NCBI GenBank assembly: GCA_034620365.1
Contig: JAQGEQ010000316.1
Span: forward strand, 310,001-374,000
Source of the DNA: Pegea sp. RAD2-039
Lineage: Eukaryota; Chordata; Thaliacea; Salpida; Salpidae
Length of the DNA stretch: 64,000 bases
Direction of reading: 5' to 3'
The notes beneath the pieces were generated by a model. That model saw only the letters and a program-made list of their open reading frames with translations, did no database searches and was not told the origin of the DNA. Position 1 is the first letter of the stretch. Every line of letters begins with the position of its first letter. The position numbers and the translations under genes were made by a program. Positions 39,052 to 51,982 of this stretch are shown here, in pieces.

Positions 39052-40110
39052 ATGGTGGATCCAAATAAAAGCGGCAAGACCTTACGTTCTAATATACAGA
39101 AATCAAAATCCAATTCTGACAAACCGACTTTATCAAAACAAGCTTGTAATGGCAATTGCCAATCCTGCAATAAAATTTGCTCCGGTTAGGATCCGACAAT
39201 AGAATATACTAAATACCTCTCCTGGTTTCATCTCACCTGTAGTGAAGTGAGCAAGAAAATTTATGATATATTTGATAACAACCAGATGAAGCCATTTTTG
39301 AAGTGGTTCTGCATTAAATTTAGAACCATCGGCACAACATCTACCTCCTCTAATTTAAACCTATTATCCGACATCAGCAAATCGTTACCAGCTGAATTGG
39401 TCAAATACTTCAATCTCTTCAAAGTTACGTACGTCCAGTTCTTGAATACAATGTCAGTACATGGATGTCGTATCAACTTGGTGATATCAAAAAAATCGAA
39501 TCTGTTCAGGCCACATTTACGAGATTAGTATGCAGGAAGCTTAATATTAAATACGATAGTTATAAACATCGTCTTAGCTTCTTAGATTTAGATACTTTGA
39601 AAATTCGACGGATAAAATGCGACTTAAATCTTATTTTTAAAATTATCCACAATTTAATTGACCTTTAGTTGGATGATTTCTTTTCTATTAGTCCTTCCCT
39701 CAAGTTATATCAACTCAGACGACACACATTACATCTTAATAAACCCATATCACCTGGTACGTTAATCAGAGAAAATTTTCTTATACCGCGCAATTAATAC
39801 TTGGAACCAGATGTCATCAGATAAGTCAGAATCACTCGTGTTGTTTAAGTAGAAATTGAACCGTTATAATATTGCCAACACTGCCATTTCTAAACTGTGA
39901 TTATTCCTCTTTTTAATATAAAAACATTCTATGTAATTGTTCGCTATATGTTTTGAGGACTTTTGAAATGTCATATATTGCATCTTTTTCTTTATATACT
40001 TCCAACTTAATTATTTATAATAGGTATTATTTGTGAAAATGTGTGTTAGTGAGAGATGTTCTCTTCATGCAACCTCCTTCACATTTTTTAAAATGAATGA
40101 ATAAAATAAA
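39052..40110 (+). mobile_element. Internally deleted LINE (PHD-type ORF1 head joined to ORF2 tail), copy 3
   Basis: A non-LTR retrotransposon (CR1/jockey-like by its ORF2 end). The 5' part, from ATG 39052, begins MVDPNKSGKTLRSN and has a zinc-finger cysteine pattern: CNGNCQSCNKIC, later WFHLTCSEVSKK and a WFC. This is like the PHD-type fingers in ORF1 of many animal LINEs; one TAG interrupts it at about 39187. Near 39400 the sequence switches to the C-terminal part of ORF2: VLEYNVSTWMSYQLGD, IKKIESVQATFTRLVCRK, YKHRLSFLDLDTLKIRRIK, then LRRHTLHLNKPISPG and a WNQMSSDKSES-like terminus. Endonuclease and most of the reverse transcriptase are missing. The 3' end has gaatgaataaaataaatg, a short A/T-rich tail. 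Dead copy. Confidence 0.82.
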
Positions 40111-42467
40111 TGTAAAAGATTTTATTATAAGATGAATTACTTAACTTAAAATATATTTGCATATCTGCTAAAAAAACTATGTGATCGTAACAAAACCACA
40201 AATTATAGTTTACATTATAATAGAAATTGAGTTTATCTTAAATATAACAATCTAAGCTGTATCATAAAATAAATGTAAAACTATTTCTAATATTAAAGCC
40301 TACAATTTTATTCAACAAAGATTAAACAAACTTTTACAACTTTTTTTGAATAAAATTGTTTGATGTTATAATAGTCATCAAAAGTAGACAGTTTTTGAGA
40401 TCATAGTTTTTCATTAAGTCAACTTTATTTATAAAGTCATTTTTTATAAAATTGGTTTTCGATAAAGTAATTATCAATCGATTAACTATAAAAAACTTAC
40501 GCTTATTACAATCCACCCACATTTAGAGCATATAAATTCTTGTTAGCTTCGAATATTTATAAATTTAATGTGATTCCTCAAAATGATTCTTATCTAATTT
40601 TATGTAAACTAAGTGTTGTGATTTATTTTTCGGAGATCAAGTAGCATAAGCGACTCTGATAATTTTAAATTCTTCCAAAACTTAAATTTTCCATTACTTG
40701 TTACTTGAATTTTTTGGTTAATACTTGAATTTTTAATTAATGTGTTAAACTATTTATATTAATTGATGCTTGTAACTACTCGTTTTAAAGTAAAGGTATT
40801 TTTTACTATTTATTTATTAAATACAATAGATACGAAAGAGGGTGCCTGATATGTTTGTTGTTTGTTATCATTTATTTAAACATTGATAATAATAATATTA
40901 CAACAGTTTTAGAACTTCTAAAAACACAATAGGTTTTTATGGATCCGCTGAAGTTTGATTATTTTTAATATAAATTTTGTTTCTTATGTACTGTATTTAT
41001 AGCCTGACATTATGGCTAAATTTGGTTTTGTTTTCAAAATTAAGAGTTTCTTGTAAACAACAACTTATATTATAAAGAATGAGATTGATTTGTAAAAAGA
41101 AATAATTTTTTGAATTATTTTATAGAAATCTGTATATTTTAAAACCTATTTTTAAAGCTATTTTTAAAGCTAAATAGTATCAAGTTTTAAATAAAAAAAA
41201 TTTTCTAGATAAATTCCATTCTTAGTATTTACATATTCAGTTTCTATTTCTTTCATTGAAAAAAGAATTTCTATTTTAATCTATTTCATTTTTTAAATAG
41301 AATATTTGATAATAATATTCAATGATGCTTTGCTCGTTTTTTGACTTAGTAATAGGCGTGTCCTCTCATTTTTTAATTGTTTACTTTCTTATTTGTTCTC
41401 TTATTTTTAACTTTTAGTGATTCATATAAAACCTCTCATTTTTATGAAGAATAATTTTTTTATGATATGGTATTACTAATTAATTTAAGACTTTTAATTT
41501 GTGTCATATCATTTATTAAGAAAAGCATTATTTATTCAATCGATTTTTATTAAAGTATATATATATTTTTTAATATCTCATAATTAATAACCACTATAGT
41601 TATAAATATTTTATTTTTAAATCTTTAAATACTCAAAAATTCATTTTTAATATCATGTTTTATATCATTAAAAATCTATGTAGTAACCATGACTGAGTTT
41701 ACCTCAAATAATCTTTGATTTGTTATATAGCATTTTTTTAGTTCTTTTTTAAATAGAAGCATTTTAACCTTAGTCTTAAGATAAAAAGTATATATTTATT
41801 TTTTATATCTTATGATTTCTATAAATATTTTTCTATGTTTATATAACTGTTATGCAAAAAGTTATCTTGTTTATAGCTAAGTAGTTTTTTTTACTATTTT
41901 TTATCTTTTGATCAGTTTGAAATAATTTAGAGTCAATTTTGAACTTTTAAGTAAATTAGTTCTGGTTTTTCTTAGCAGCTGTTTCTGTTTACTTTACTAA
42001 ACTTTTTTGTAAATATAAACCACTTGATTGATTTTAAAAATTTGACTATTATGTTTATCATACATTTTTACATAAGTAAAAAAATTTTTCAGACAATTCA
42101 TATTGTAAAAAAATGAATTAGTCATATTTGAGCACTGAGTTTTGAATTAACTTTATAACATATTTTTTCATGTAGCTGTTATCATATTTTTATTGTACAT
42201 TTTGTAGAATGTTAAATTAGATAAGAACATAGAATATAAGTTGTATGTTTTAAATACATTACTTTTTAATGCTGTGTAACAGTAATACTTAGATAGTAAT
42301 AATAAAAAATATCATAAAAAAGTCCAAATTTTTTTGTTATTGTATGACTAATTATTAACTGACTATAATCTACTCTTATGTTGGGTTTCGATATTAACAA
42401 CTTTTGCTTACCTTGAAGATTTTTTTGTAAAATTTTTGTTCATTTTTATTTTTTTTCTTCCAATGCA
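40111..42467. other. Gene desert upstream of the MRL gene
   Basis: Extremely AT-rich. The only recognisable item is a second short LINE 3'-end fragment at 40811-40852. The MRL promoter should be near 42200-42460 but shows no distinct motif. Confidence 0.5.
40811..40852 (-). mobile_element. Short LINE 3'-terminal fragment
   Basis: The plus-strand sequence tacgaaagagggtgcctga with the preceding tttatttatta matches the start of the copy at 8938 (gcgaaggagggtgcctga). It is about 40 bp long and lies roughly 700 bp beyond copy 3, in the opposite orientation. Confidence 0.6.
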
Positions 42468-45400
42468 ATGGCAGAAGATTTAGATGATGTTTTAAACAAT
42501 TTGTTGGGAGAATTGGATGACTTAACACTGGTAATTACATTATATAGACATTTTTTTATTTAAGTATCTTTTTAGATATTAAAGCTAACTTATTTCCGTT
42601 TTTTGAAAGTTTAACTTTACTATAATTATCTAAACTAAATTATTATTATTAAAGTTGTTTTTATAGAAATAAGATACAATTTAAAATATGTGTTATACTA
42701 AAGAATAATAATTTTATATAATATTTAAAAAATATTATTAATTATAAACTGTTCTAAACATTTTATTATTTTTAAATTTTGTAAAAACAACTTTTTAAAT
42801 AAGCTTAAGAACTGGTTTAAAATTTTAAGTTTAAATTTTTAATATAGTAACTAAATATTAATATTAATATTTTAATTTTATTTTTTAAATCTATATTTAA
42901 ATAAATTTTCTTTCTTAAATTGATATTTTCATGGATATTTTTGTAACTTGTCAGCAACTAGAAAACAGTACAAATGAATTGAATCCACAACAACAGACAC
43001 ACCAAGCTCCGTTACCCCCTCCTCCTCCCCCAGCAGAAGCAAAATATTCCTCAAATGGCAACTTTTTCCCGCCACCACCTCCTCCAGTTAGTAGCAAACC
43101 AACTGTAACATCATATATACCAGTTGAATCTTCATTCCCTCCGCCTCCTCAAGGTCAGTCCTTATATGCATTTTGAACATGTTTAACTTAATTGTGAAGT
43201 AAATAAAACCTCCAACTGATTTATTTTTATTCGATCATCTAGCTGAAATTGAAGATGAGGGACTAGCTGCTATGCTTGATGATCTGGCAAGTTTTGCAGA
43301 TGATAACACAAAAAGTAACTCACTTCTTCAAACTTCTTTTTACATATAACGTTTTTTTCCCTCAAAATTTGTCAACTTTCGTGTTAGTTTTTACCCGAGT
43401 TATATGAACAGTTACAACCTGACATTTCTTCATTTGTTGATTTTTCAGACTACTCTACCTACAGCTCTTCTTCAACAGGTTATACATCCAATGTTTCAGA
43501 TGAAAATATTCATCAGGTTAGCTTGGAAAATCATTTGATTGAAATCTAGTAATTGTTTTCAAGTGACGAATTTTAAATAACTTTTAAGTTCAAATACTTG
43601 AATCTTAGCAACAATTTTTGTAGTTTGGAACTTTGAGAAAGACTGGTGCTTCTTATGTAACTGAAGAAGATGATTTGACTCTTGATAGTTTAGCTAAAGA
43701 CATTGAAGTGAGCCGGGAAGAGACATTGACAAGTGAAGCTGAACTTGCCTCTCTTTCACCAGTCAGTTTCCATCTCATTTTTCCACAAAGTTTTTGAAGA
43801 ATGTTTTCATTTTTTATTTTCTTCAAATTTTATTTCAGCATGTTTTGCAATTTTTTTTTTATTCATTTCATGAAGGCATTGAACAAACATGAAACATTAA
43901 CAGCTTGCCCGAGCAAGACCCAACCCACTGACTCAAACATCCGACCTCAACTTCCAGTGAAAACAGTTCTTCCCCCATTACCTCCTAAACCCTCAAAAGT
44001 GTCCTTTGTGAGTCATCCGACACTATCTGCCGACAATTGCATGAAACTTCACTTCTTCACCCCCAGCACAAGCAACATTCGATGAATTCACGTGATAGTT
44101 TTATGTCACAAGATAGTCTTTCAACTGTATCTTCCGGAACTAGATCCTTGCAAGATGCAGATGCCTTACAGGAGCATCCTGGAGAAGCTAAACGTAGCGT
44201 GACTTTTGCTATTGATCAGGAGATCAGCAATCTCACCCTGCATGTTCCCGGTGAGGGTGAAACCCCTGATGAATCACTTACTGCAGTGAGTACCACTCCT
44301 GTGGCTGCTTGCTTCATTTATTTAGCATGTTTTCTTCATTTTATTACTTTTTTGCTTCACCCACCTACATTTTTTCATCTCTTATCATTACAGGAAGAGC
44401 GTGAAGAAAGGATCAAGTCTGAAAAGATGAGAATTGCTTTAGAGAAGCTAAAAGAAGCACGGATACAGAAGGTAACAACTTGCTTCTTGTGTAATACCCA
44501 AGTTGCTTTGTTTATCTACGAACTGCTTCTTTTGTTGTTGATGTTTATTCACTTTTACTAGCTTTCTCTTTACCAAAATTGACATTCTTGTTTGTCTCGT
44601 TTTTGTTTGAAGTAGTCGACAAATTTGATCAGATGACTTTTTTACTCGAATGTTTACTTCTATGGTCAACTCAGCAAATTATGATTCAGTTTCATCTATG
44701 TCGTTATGACGTCATATCTCCGATCGATCTTTAAAATTGTTTTCTGTCTTCAGTTGGTTGTTAAGGTGTTCAACTCTGATGAAAGCTCGAAGACGATGAT
44801 GATAACTGAGAAGATGACTACCAGATCAATTGTCAATCAATTACTAGAAAAGAATCACTTTGATTTCAGTCCAGATTGGACTTTAGCAGAAGAATTTCCA
44901 AGTCTCTACATGGGTCAGTATCTTCTTAAGAATCTACTAATTCAATCTCCTAAATTATTCGAAAGCTTTTGTCAGTTTATTTAAAATCTGCTTAGTTAGA
45001 TGTAGAGGTATCTTCTAAATTTTATGACTTCCCAGCTACTAACTTCTACTTAAGTTTTGCTAAAACTGCAAAATGTGAATTTTTTGATGAATGAAATAAA
45101 CGAGTGGTTAGTTAGTTCAGCAAATTCAAAGAGACTTTCTCCTCAATATCTACAAGTAGTCATTTCTCAGCAAATTTATTTCACATGTAGTTTTGATAAC
45201 TTCCTTATGAGCAAACAAAAGTTTTACTCTAGCTTAAAAGAAGTTCCGCAGCAAGTTGAAGGCAGTGAAGTGAATACTTTGCACATTTGACAAACTTATC
45301 ACTGAATTTTGATACTTCTACAGAACGAACTTTTGAGGAGCATGAAAAACCTTGTGATTTCTTGAGCTACTGGACTCGCGATTCTACTAATCAACTGCGA

Positions 45401-48400
45401 TTACTTGAAAAGAAAACCAAATATGCTTTGTTTAAAAACCCACAGGTAGCTACTAGATGAAATTAAAGTTGCAAATGACATTTACACTTGATATTACCAT
45501 TTAAAAACTATTTTGTGTTTCTTCTTGATATTTGATACAAAATGATCATTTTTCAGAGATACCTGTTGCCATTAAGTGGTGCTCAGGATCAAATGCAAGA
45601 GCGACAAAAACAAAGTCTGATAAAGGTTTGTTTCTCTTGATGATGATTTTTAAATCTTAAAATTTGTCGATCTCACGAAATTCTAGATTACTTTCATCAA
45701 CTCTTTTATATCTTCTTTCAGGAATTCTTTAGCGGTGGTGGTTCTTCATCTTTAGTCCCCGAAGTTCAAGGCTGGTTGCATATTAAAGGTGACAGTAAAT
45801 CATGGTCCAGAAAGTACTGTATCTTACGTTCATCTGGTCTTTACGTCAGTAAGACTGGCGAACCAAAAAAAGGCAAAAAGGTTTGATTCATTTTTAAGAT
45901 AGTTTTTTCATCAATTTAACTTTCAAGTTGTAGACTGAATAATTCCATTTTTTTATTCAATTAGTTTTTATGATCGTTAGAAAAGTTTCTTCTTACATAA
46001 ACGCTGATAGTATCTGAAGTAAATTCGTCCGTTATTTTCTATCTACCAGATGCTTAGAAGAAAACCACTTTTTGTAACTTTTGAAAAACTAATTCAGTGA
46101 AATTATTAAAACTTTTCGCATTGAATCTATAAATAGCTTTTCATGAAATATATTTGAATTACTTGAACGATATGAAAGTTCATGTTGAAGAAATTGGTGC
46201 ACAGAAACATATTTCGTTGTGTTGTTTTGTTTGTGTTTGATGATACAATGAAATAAGTTGACTATTGTATTCGAACAAATTGAAAAGAATGTTTTGTTGT
46301 GTACTTTACTAAACTTATCATTTTGCTTTAATTCTTCAGCTTTCTGATCTTACATGCTTGGTGATGTTTGAGCATACACAACTCTACCATGGAAGAGGTT
46401 GGAAGAAGAAATTTAAATCACCATACGAGTATGGGTTTGCTCTGAAGGTAGTCATTAGCATCTCATCAATTCGTAACTACCTCTATTACATCAACGTTAC
46501 TTCTCGATAATTACTTGTATTGATGATACAGGACTTTGTAAATTACTTAATTTTTGGTTTCTATTCTTAATTTAGAATAAAACTTATTCATTTGGTTTTC
46601 TAAAAGTCTGTTTCCTGTTTGCATCAGCTACCTGTTTTACAAATAACTAATTGAAGTTGTAGAAAATTGTTATTGAAACTTTACTTATCAAATTGACATT
46701 TTATCAATTTTAAATCATATAACATCAACTTCTTTGAAACTTTCCTGATATTCATCTCCACTTGAAGTTTTATTTACAAACCAAATTTTATTTTATTTAT
46801 CTTCTTTTTCCATCTGGTTTTTCCCATAAACTTTGAATATTTTGAGCGCAAAATGTATATTTATTGATAGCACCCGTCAATCCAAGTCAAGTCGAAACAC
46901 ATCAAATACTTATGCTGTGAAGAGTTTACCAGTTACATGACCTGGACTATTGGAATACGACTTGCCAAGGTATCCCATCAACAAATCTGTTTTCGAACAC
47001 CTCTTTTAATATATCTATTAACTTTCAACTTATATATCAGCACGGTAAACAATTGTTGGAAAACTACAATAAGACTCAAGATGATTTGAAGTCGACATCA
47101 GTCGTGACATCACATCTAGCTCTACGACAGCAACAAGCAGCTGGTAGCTAGCGTCACTACCAGCTGCTAAACATCTTTTATTGATTTCTTCCTGCTGTAG
47201 ATACTTTAAATCGTAAACAGCAAGCTACAACATCCTCTGTATCATCCGTTGAAGGTTCTTCCAAGCAATCGAACCGTCCAATAGGAGTGAAAAGCATCTT
47301 TGAAGGAGCTTGGCAACGAGCTGAAGGAGAAGACGTCAACGTTAGTACCTCTATTTTTGTTCTTGTGATGTTTTGTAGTATTTTGTTGATTGTGAAAGTT
47401 GTCTTTTCGAAGTTTTGCATCGATATTACTTTCGTCTGTAGGTAATCAACCTGTTTTTATTTTTTATAATTTTCTGTTCTTATATTGATTTTTGAATCTT
47501 AAATTAGCCAATCAACTAGCTTCATTTATTGATTCTTTAACTACCAGCCATCGACAGAAAGTTCTTTTTGCCAGATAACTTACAAATCTTTCCTCATACC
47601 AACATGCCTCAATCTTTATTTGACTAAACTAATAATTTATGATTACAAGCTAACAAAATCTTTGCCAACCTGGCATTTATCAGCATAATGAAGACGAAAA
47701 TAAAACCATTTAAATCTTTATCATTTTTTAAACATTAAAAAGTTCTGTTAATCACTAAAACTAAAACTAATCAACTAATTTCTAATCTCTTTCAGTAATT
47801 CCAACAAATTTCTTTTTTATAATCCAAATACTTTGTTATTCAGTTATTAAATATTTTAACATTTTAAACATACTTTTACTGAAGTTATTTAATCACTAAC
47901 CAAACAACTAGCCTAGTTACTTCTACTTGAAATTAATTCTTTTGTCTATGTCCATTTCCATATGAAGAATCAATTACGGAATGGTCGAATGTCTATTCGA
48001 GCCAAAAAGCTCCGACAGATGCGAAACTTGGACGTTGACAACGATCCTAGAGAACCTCATTATCAAGCATGAAACCAGTTTTTAATCATCTTTCTAAATC
48101 CTTGGAAACACTAGCCTATTAAATTGATATTCAGAAAACCGAATTATGCCTTCTTACCATTCTACAACCTTCTACTCGATATATATTTTTTAATTAATCA
48201 TTTTATCTGTAGAATCTCTTTATACTGACGTTCGTTTAGTATCAGCATGTTCTACAACTTTTGGTACCCTTCTTGTTGCTATATTTTTGCTTGCTATATA
48301 ATTTGCAGTTTTCTCTGTGATTTTATTTTCTAAACCAAACTGTACTAAAAGAAAATGTTTAATTTTCATTTATTTTTTTGATTTCTGACAAGTGAATTGG

Positions 48401-50193
48401 ACATAACACCAACTTGCTATTTCTAATTTATACATGGAATATTTCGGCATGCTTGATTTTTAATTTGCTCCTAGCATGATTTTTCTATTTGAAGCATGTG
48501 AATACTACGTGACAAACTTCATGAATTTATTTTCGCCTCGTGCTTTAAAAGTAAAAAAATCGCTAGTTGATGGATTGATTGATATTACTTTTATTTACAT
48601 TGCCTAATTTGCGCTTGTTTTATTTTGCAAGTACATAGCTAGCTTTTAACCTGCTAAAAAACTTGTAGATATTTAGATCTAATCTAGAGTTACTATAAGA
48701 TTCACTATTAGATCATAAAACGGCAAAAATAGTTTGTATTGAAACCATAAGATTATAGTTTTAACATATCAACTAATTTGAAGATGAACTAGTCAACTAA
48801 AAGCTGTTAAAAATATATTTCCGTAATCTTACCTATTTAAATGTTTCAAATAGTTAAATCTTTCTAAAATTAAAATATTTAGTGGCTGATGCACAAAATC
48901 AAATACGTGACTAACAGATAACAAGCTTTCACTTTAAACTAAAAAAAGCATCAAGCTTAGGATGAATGCTGTTGCTTGCCAGCATATTTGATAAGATAAA
49001 TTGCAAAAACTTTTATTCTAAAAAATTTGATAAAGTTCAGATCACAACCGAAAATATACAAATGCAGTTTACCATAGGTTTACTTTAAAGATCAGCTGAC
49101 AGACAATTTAATTGATCGTATATACATGTTCGTTAGGTAGAAGTTTTTATGTACAGGTTCAAACCAAGCCAATTTCTCGAGAAAAATCTGTATACACTCC
49201 TACACCAAAGAAAACTTCGAATTGGTGGAGCTTAAGGCCTGAAAGTGAAGGTCTTACATTCCAGGTAAATGTATAAGTTACCAAAAAGAATACCCTGACA
49301 TAAGCTCTCAGATTTTTGATATTAATTTTCATTTAAAGTAAGAAGATCAGTTAACCTGAAAGAAATAAAAAAATTTATAAAATATTCTTATGAATGAGTA
49401 AATGATAACATGAGCTGAGCAATTAATTACAACAAGTTTACTCATACTCATATGATTTTCAAACAATGTTTACCATCTTAGGATGAGCATGGCTCACAAG
49501 AGACAATGAGTAGCGTCATCAGTTCGGGATCTTTTCATGATGGAAGTTCCTTGCCTCCCCCACCACCAACTGACTTCATACATCATAATGACAACAATAG
49601 TAACAACCGAAGAACTTATCAGAACGATTCTTCACCAGCCACACTTGATGAAAGACACACTGAAGTTTCAAAATTAGTTTCTCCGCTCACCAACTATTAC
49701 TTGGGAAACGACTCCGAATCTCACAGCTTTAAAGTTGACGAATTCCCCCCGCCACCTTTTTTCTTATTGGATCTTAAAGTCAGTTTTTATTGGTTAAGAA
49801 TTTCAAATTAACTTCTTCATTGCTAGGATTCTTTTCTTGAAGCATCTCAAAGAAGCAGTACTTTTGACGAAAATTGTTTAAACGAAAGTGTTCCGCCTCC
49901 AGCAAATGCAGTTCTTTCAGTTATCAACAACACTAACAGACCCTCAAGAACAAGCTACAACAAGTTTGTTTTTCTAACTTACTTTTATTTTTTTAACTTT
50001 CAAGTGTTTAAATGGCTTAAATATCACAAATTTTTTGTAAAAATTTCACAAAATCTTTACAAATTTATTTAAAATATTCGCCATCAATAGAAGTCGCCAT
50101 GGTGACAGCTTGTCAAGAAAACCACCTCCACCTCAACCACCACGCCGTAGCGCTACTACAAAGCTTTCATTTTCGGGAAAAACTCGAAAGTAA
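42468..50193 (+). CDS. Mig-10/RIAM/lamellipodin (MRL) adaptor
   Basis: Rap/Ras effector that links integrins and Ena/VASP proteins to actin. Exon 1 (42468-42530) encodes MAEDLDDVLNNLLGELDDLT, matching RIAM's talin-binding helix. Exon 2 (42955-43153) is proline-rich with FPPPPPP and FPPPPQ, Ena/VASP EVH1 ligands. Acidic and serine-rich exons follow, then a coiled-coil-like KSEKMRIALEKLKEARIQK leading into the RA domain (from about 44753: LVVKVFNSDESSKTMMITEK), the RA-PH linker RDSTNQLRLLEKKTKYALFK, and the PH domain (about 45721-46970: VQGWLHIKGDSKSWSRKYCI; IKYLCCEEF; WTIGIRLAKHGKQLL). After 47340 splicing may go to a short terminal exon (47968-48072) or to 49157-49264, 49482 onward, with PPPPP, FPPPPFF and a basic end at TAA 50191-50193. 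Domain order is that of RIAM (APBB1IP) and lamellipodin (RAPH1); one ancestral gene is likely. Confidence 0.92.
47968..48072 (+). other. Candidate alternative terminal exon of the MRL gene
   Basis: Open from an acceptor (tatgaag) to TGA at 48070-48072, 34 residues beginning NQLRNGRMSIRAKKL and ending PHYQA. It is in phase 0, exactly the phase left by the exon ending at 47340, and so is the competing exon at 49157. Using it would make a shorter protein that lacks the C-terminal EVH1-binding tail. The acceptor has a modest pyrimidine tract, so the call is tentative. Confidence 0.5.
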
Positions 50194-51982
50194 TCTTGCC
50201 CGTTATTAGTATCTTATCATATGTTCTTCGTCCCGTATTTACTGATTTCTTCTTATATACATTCCTTCAATTATCCAACATATTTGTTTAGTGAGTTTGT
50301 TAAATGTTTAATAGTTTTATCTCAGGATAATTTTACTGGCTTATTTTGAAGCAACTTGAGTAAATTTAGTTTACAAAAAACCTTTGAATCAATTTTTTTT
50401 TGACTTTGATACCTTATCTAAACTTTTTTTCTTAAAGTTCTTTAAAAAGTTTGAATTTTTCTATAATCTTTTATACGGTGTTGGTAAAGATACTTTTATT
50501 TTTAAAGACTTTAAGCAATAGTTTAAGCTTTACTGTTTTACCTATTTTATTATAAAATTAAGCTCTAAAAACATTCCAGTCAGATAAGTTATTGTAGTAT
50601 GAGCCTCGTGTTTCTACAATTATTTTCACTTTTAAGATATAGTGTATAAGCTGAGAAAAGGAAAATTGATAAAATATTGTTTGTAAAGTCCTTATTCTAT
50701 AATCTAATCTAAAATATTATACGTTTCGCAAAACCCTACAAAGAAACTTTGCCTCTGTATAGGTATCTTTTTATAATGTTAGTTAAATAATGGTTGATGA
50801 CTTCTTTTATAAACAGGCTATTTCATACGGATTACCTATGGTAAAAATACGTTATTATCTTTGTATATATTTTTTGATTTATGTACATTTTATCATTTTA
50901 TTTTACTATTGTTTCAATTGTTACTTTAAATAGTATTTGGTGTGAATTTCAAAAAAGATGAAAGCAATGTTAATATCATGTGACTGCGACAGCAAACAAA
51001 GCTGCTACATTTATTACTTTATTTTAGAGATTTGATAATAATCTTATAATATTTGCGTGATAAAAACATGAATCGTTTCTTAAGTGTACAGTTATATAAC
51101 ATTGAATGAAATAAATCAGTGCCCAATGTAATCTTTATATTATATGATTGATTGAAATAATCAAGTTATATTCTAACTAAATATGAGTCACATCAGCGTT
51201 TACCAGTAATTACTAAATGAAAGATTATTTTAAATACTAGTTTCTTTACTGATGCAAATAATTTTTTTAAATGTTTGAAGATTTTGTTAATTATAGATTA
51301 TAACCACTTTGTTTGATTAGCTGTAGAGTTACTATTTCATTTTCCAATCATTTGCTAAAATGAAAAATGCTTCAAAGTAGTAAATAGTGCACAAGACGTG
51401 AGAAAGATATATTTTATATACTTTCGTGTTATTTGTTTTCTCAATTTACTACTTGTGTAACAATGTATGCCTAATTATAACAGTTAAAGCTTAAATATTC
51501 TTTTACCAGTCTTGTATTTATTAAACATTAGGTACAATTGATGAAATAAATAAAATAAAGGATAATTCTATAAATAAAAATTTATTATCAAATTGTTTTT
51601 AACTATGTATAATAATTAAACTTCAACTTTTACATTTGAAATCAATTCAGACAACAATTTTCTATTTTTAGCAAATAAGTAATTAAAAGAAGTTCACTGT
51701 GATAAACTTAAAATGTGATACCAATTATTAGTAATATTACATTTGATTTTAAAGATGACTTTCACACATTTTGAAAACATTTTTCATAGTGTTTTTAACT
51801 ATAGAAGGTGCAAAAAAATCCATAATCATAGTTAGTTTGTTAAGTTGTCATGGATGAAGCAAAACTTATCATACAAGCTCTCAACAAATTCATTTATTAC
51901 TTTTGTTCTTTACTGCAGCACAAAATATTAACTAGTTGAAACAAAACTAATCAAACAAAATCTCAACAAACTTTTCCACTTT
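50194..51982. other. Gene desert 3' of the MRL gene
   Basis: AT-rich DNA; no gene seen. Near 51855-52045 a diverged duplicated block is visible: caaaacttatcatacaagct near 51857 against caaaactaatcaaacaaaat near 51941, and tactgcagcacaa near 51912 against cactgcagcacaa near 52032. It overlaps the end of the transposase fossil. Confidence 0.5.

Noticed and set aside
40334-40522. 62-codon minus-strand open frame
   Set aside because: Lies in a very AT-rich desert, rich in Asn/Lys/Ile as chance frames are; no family match.
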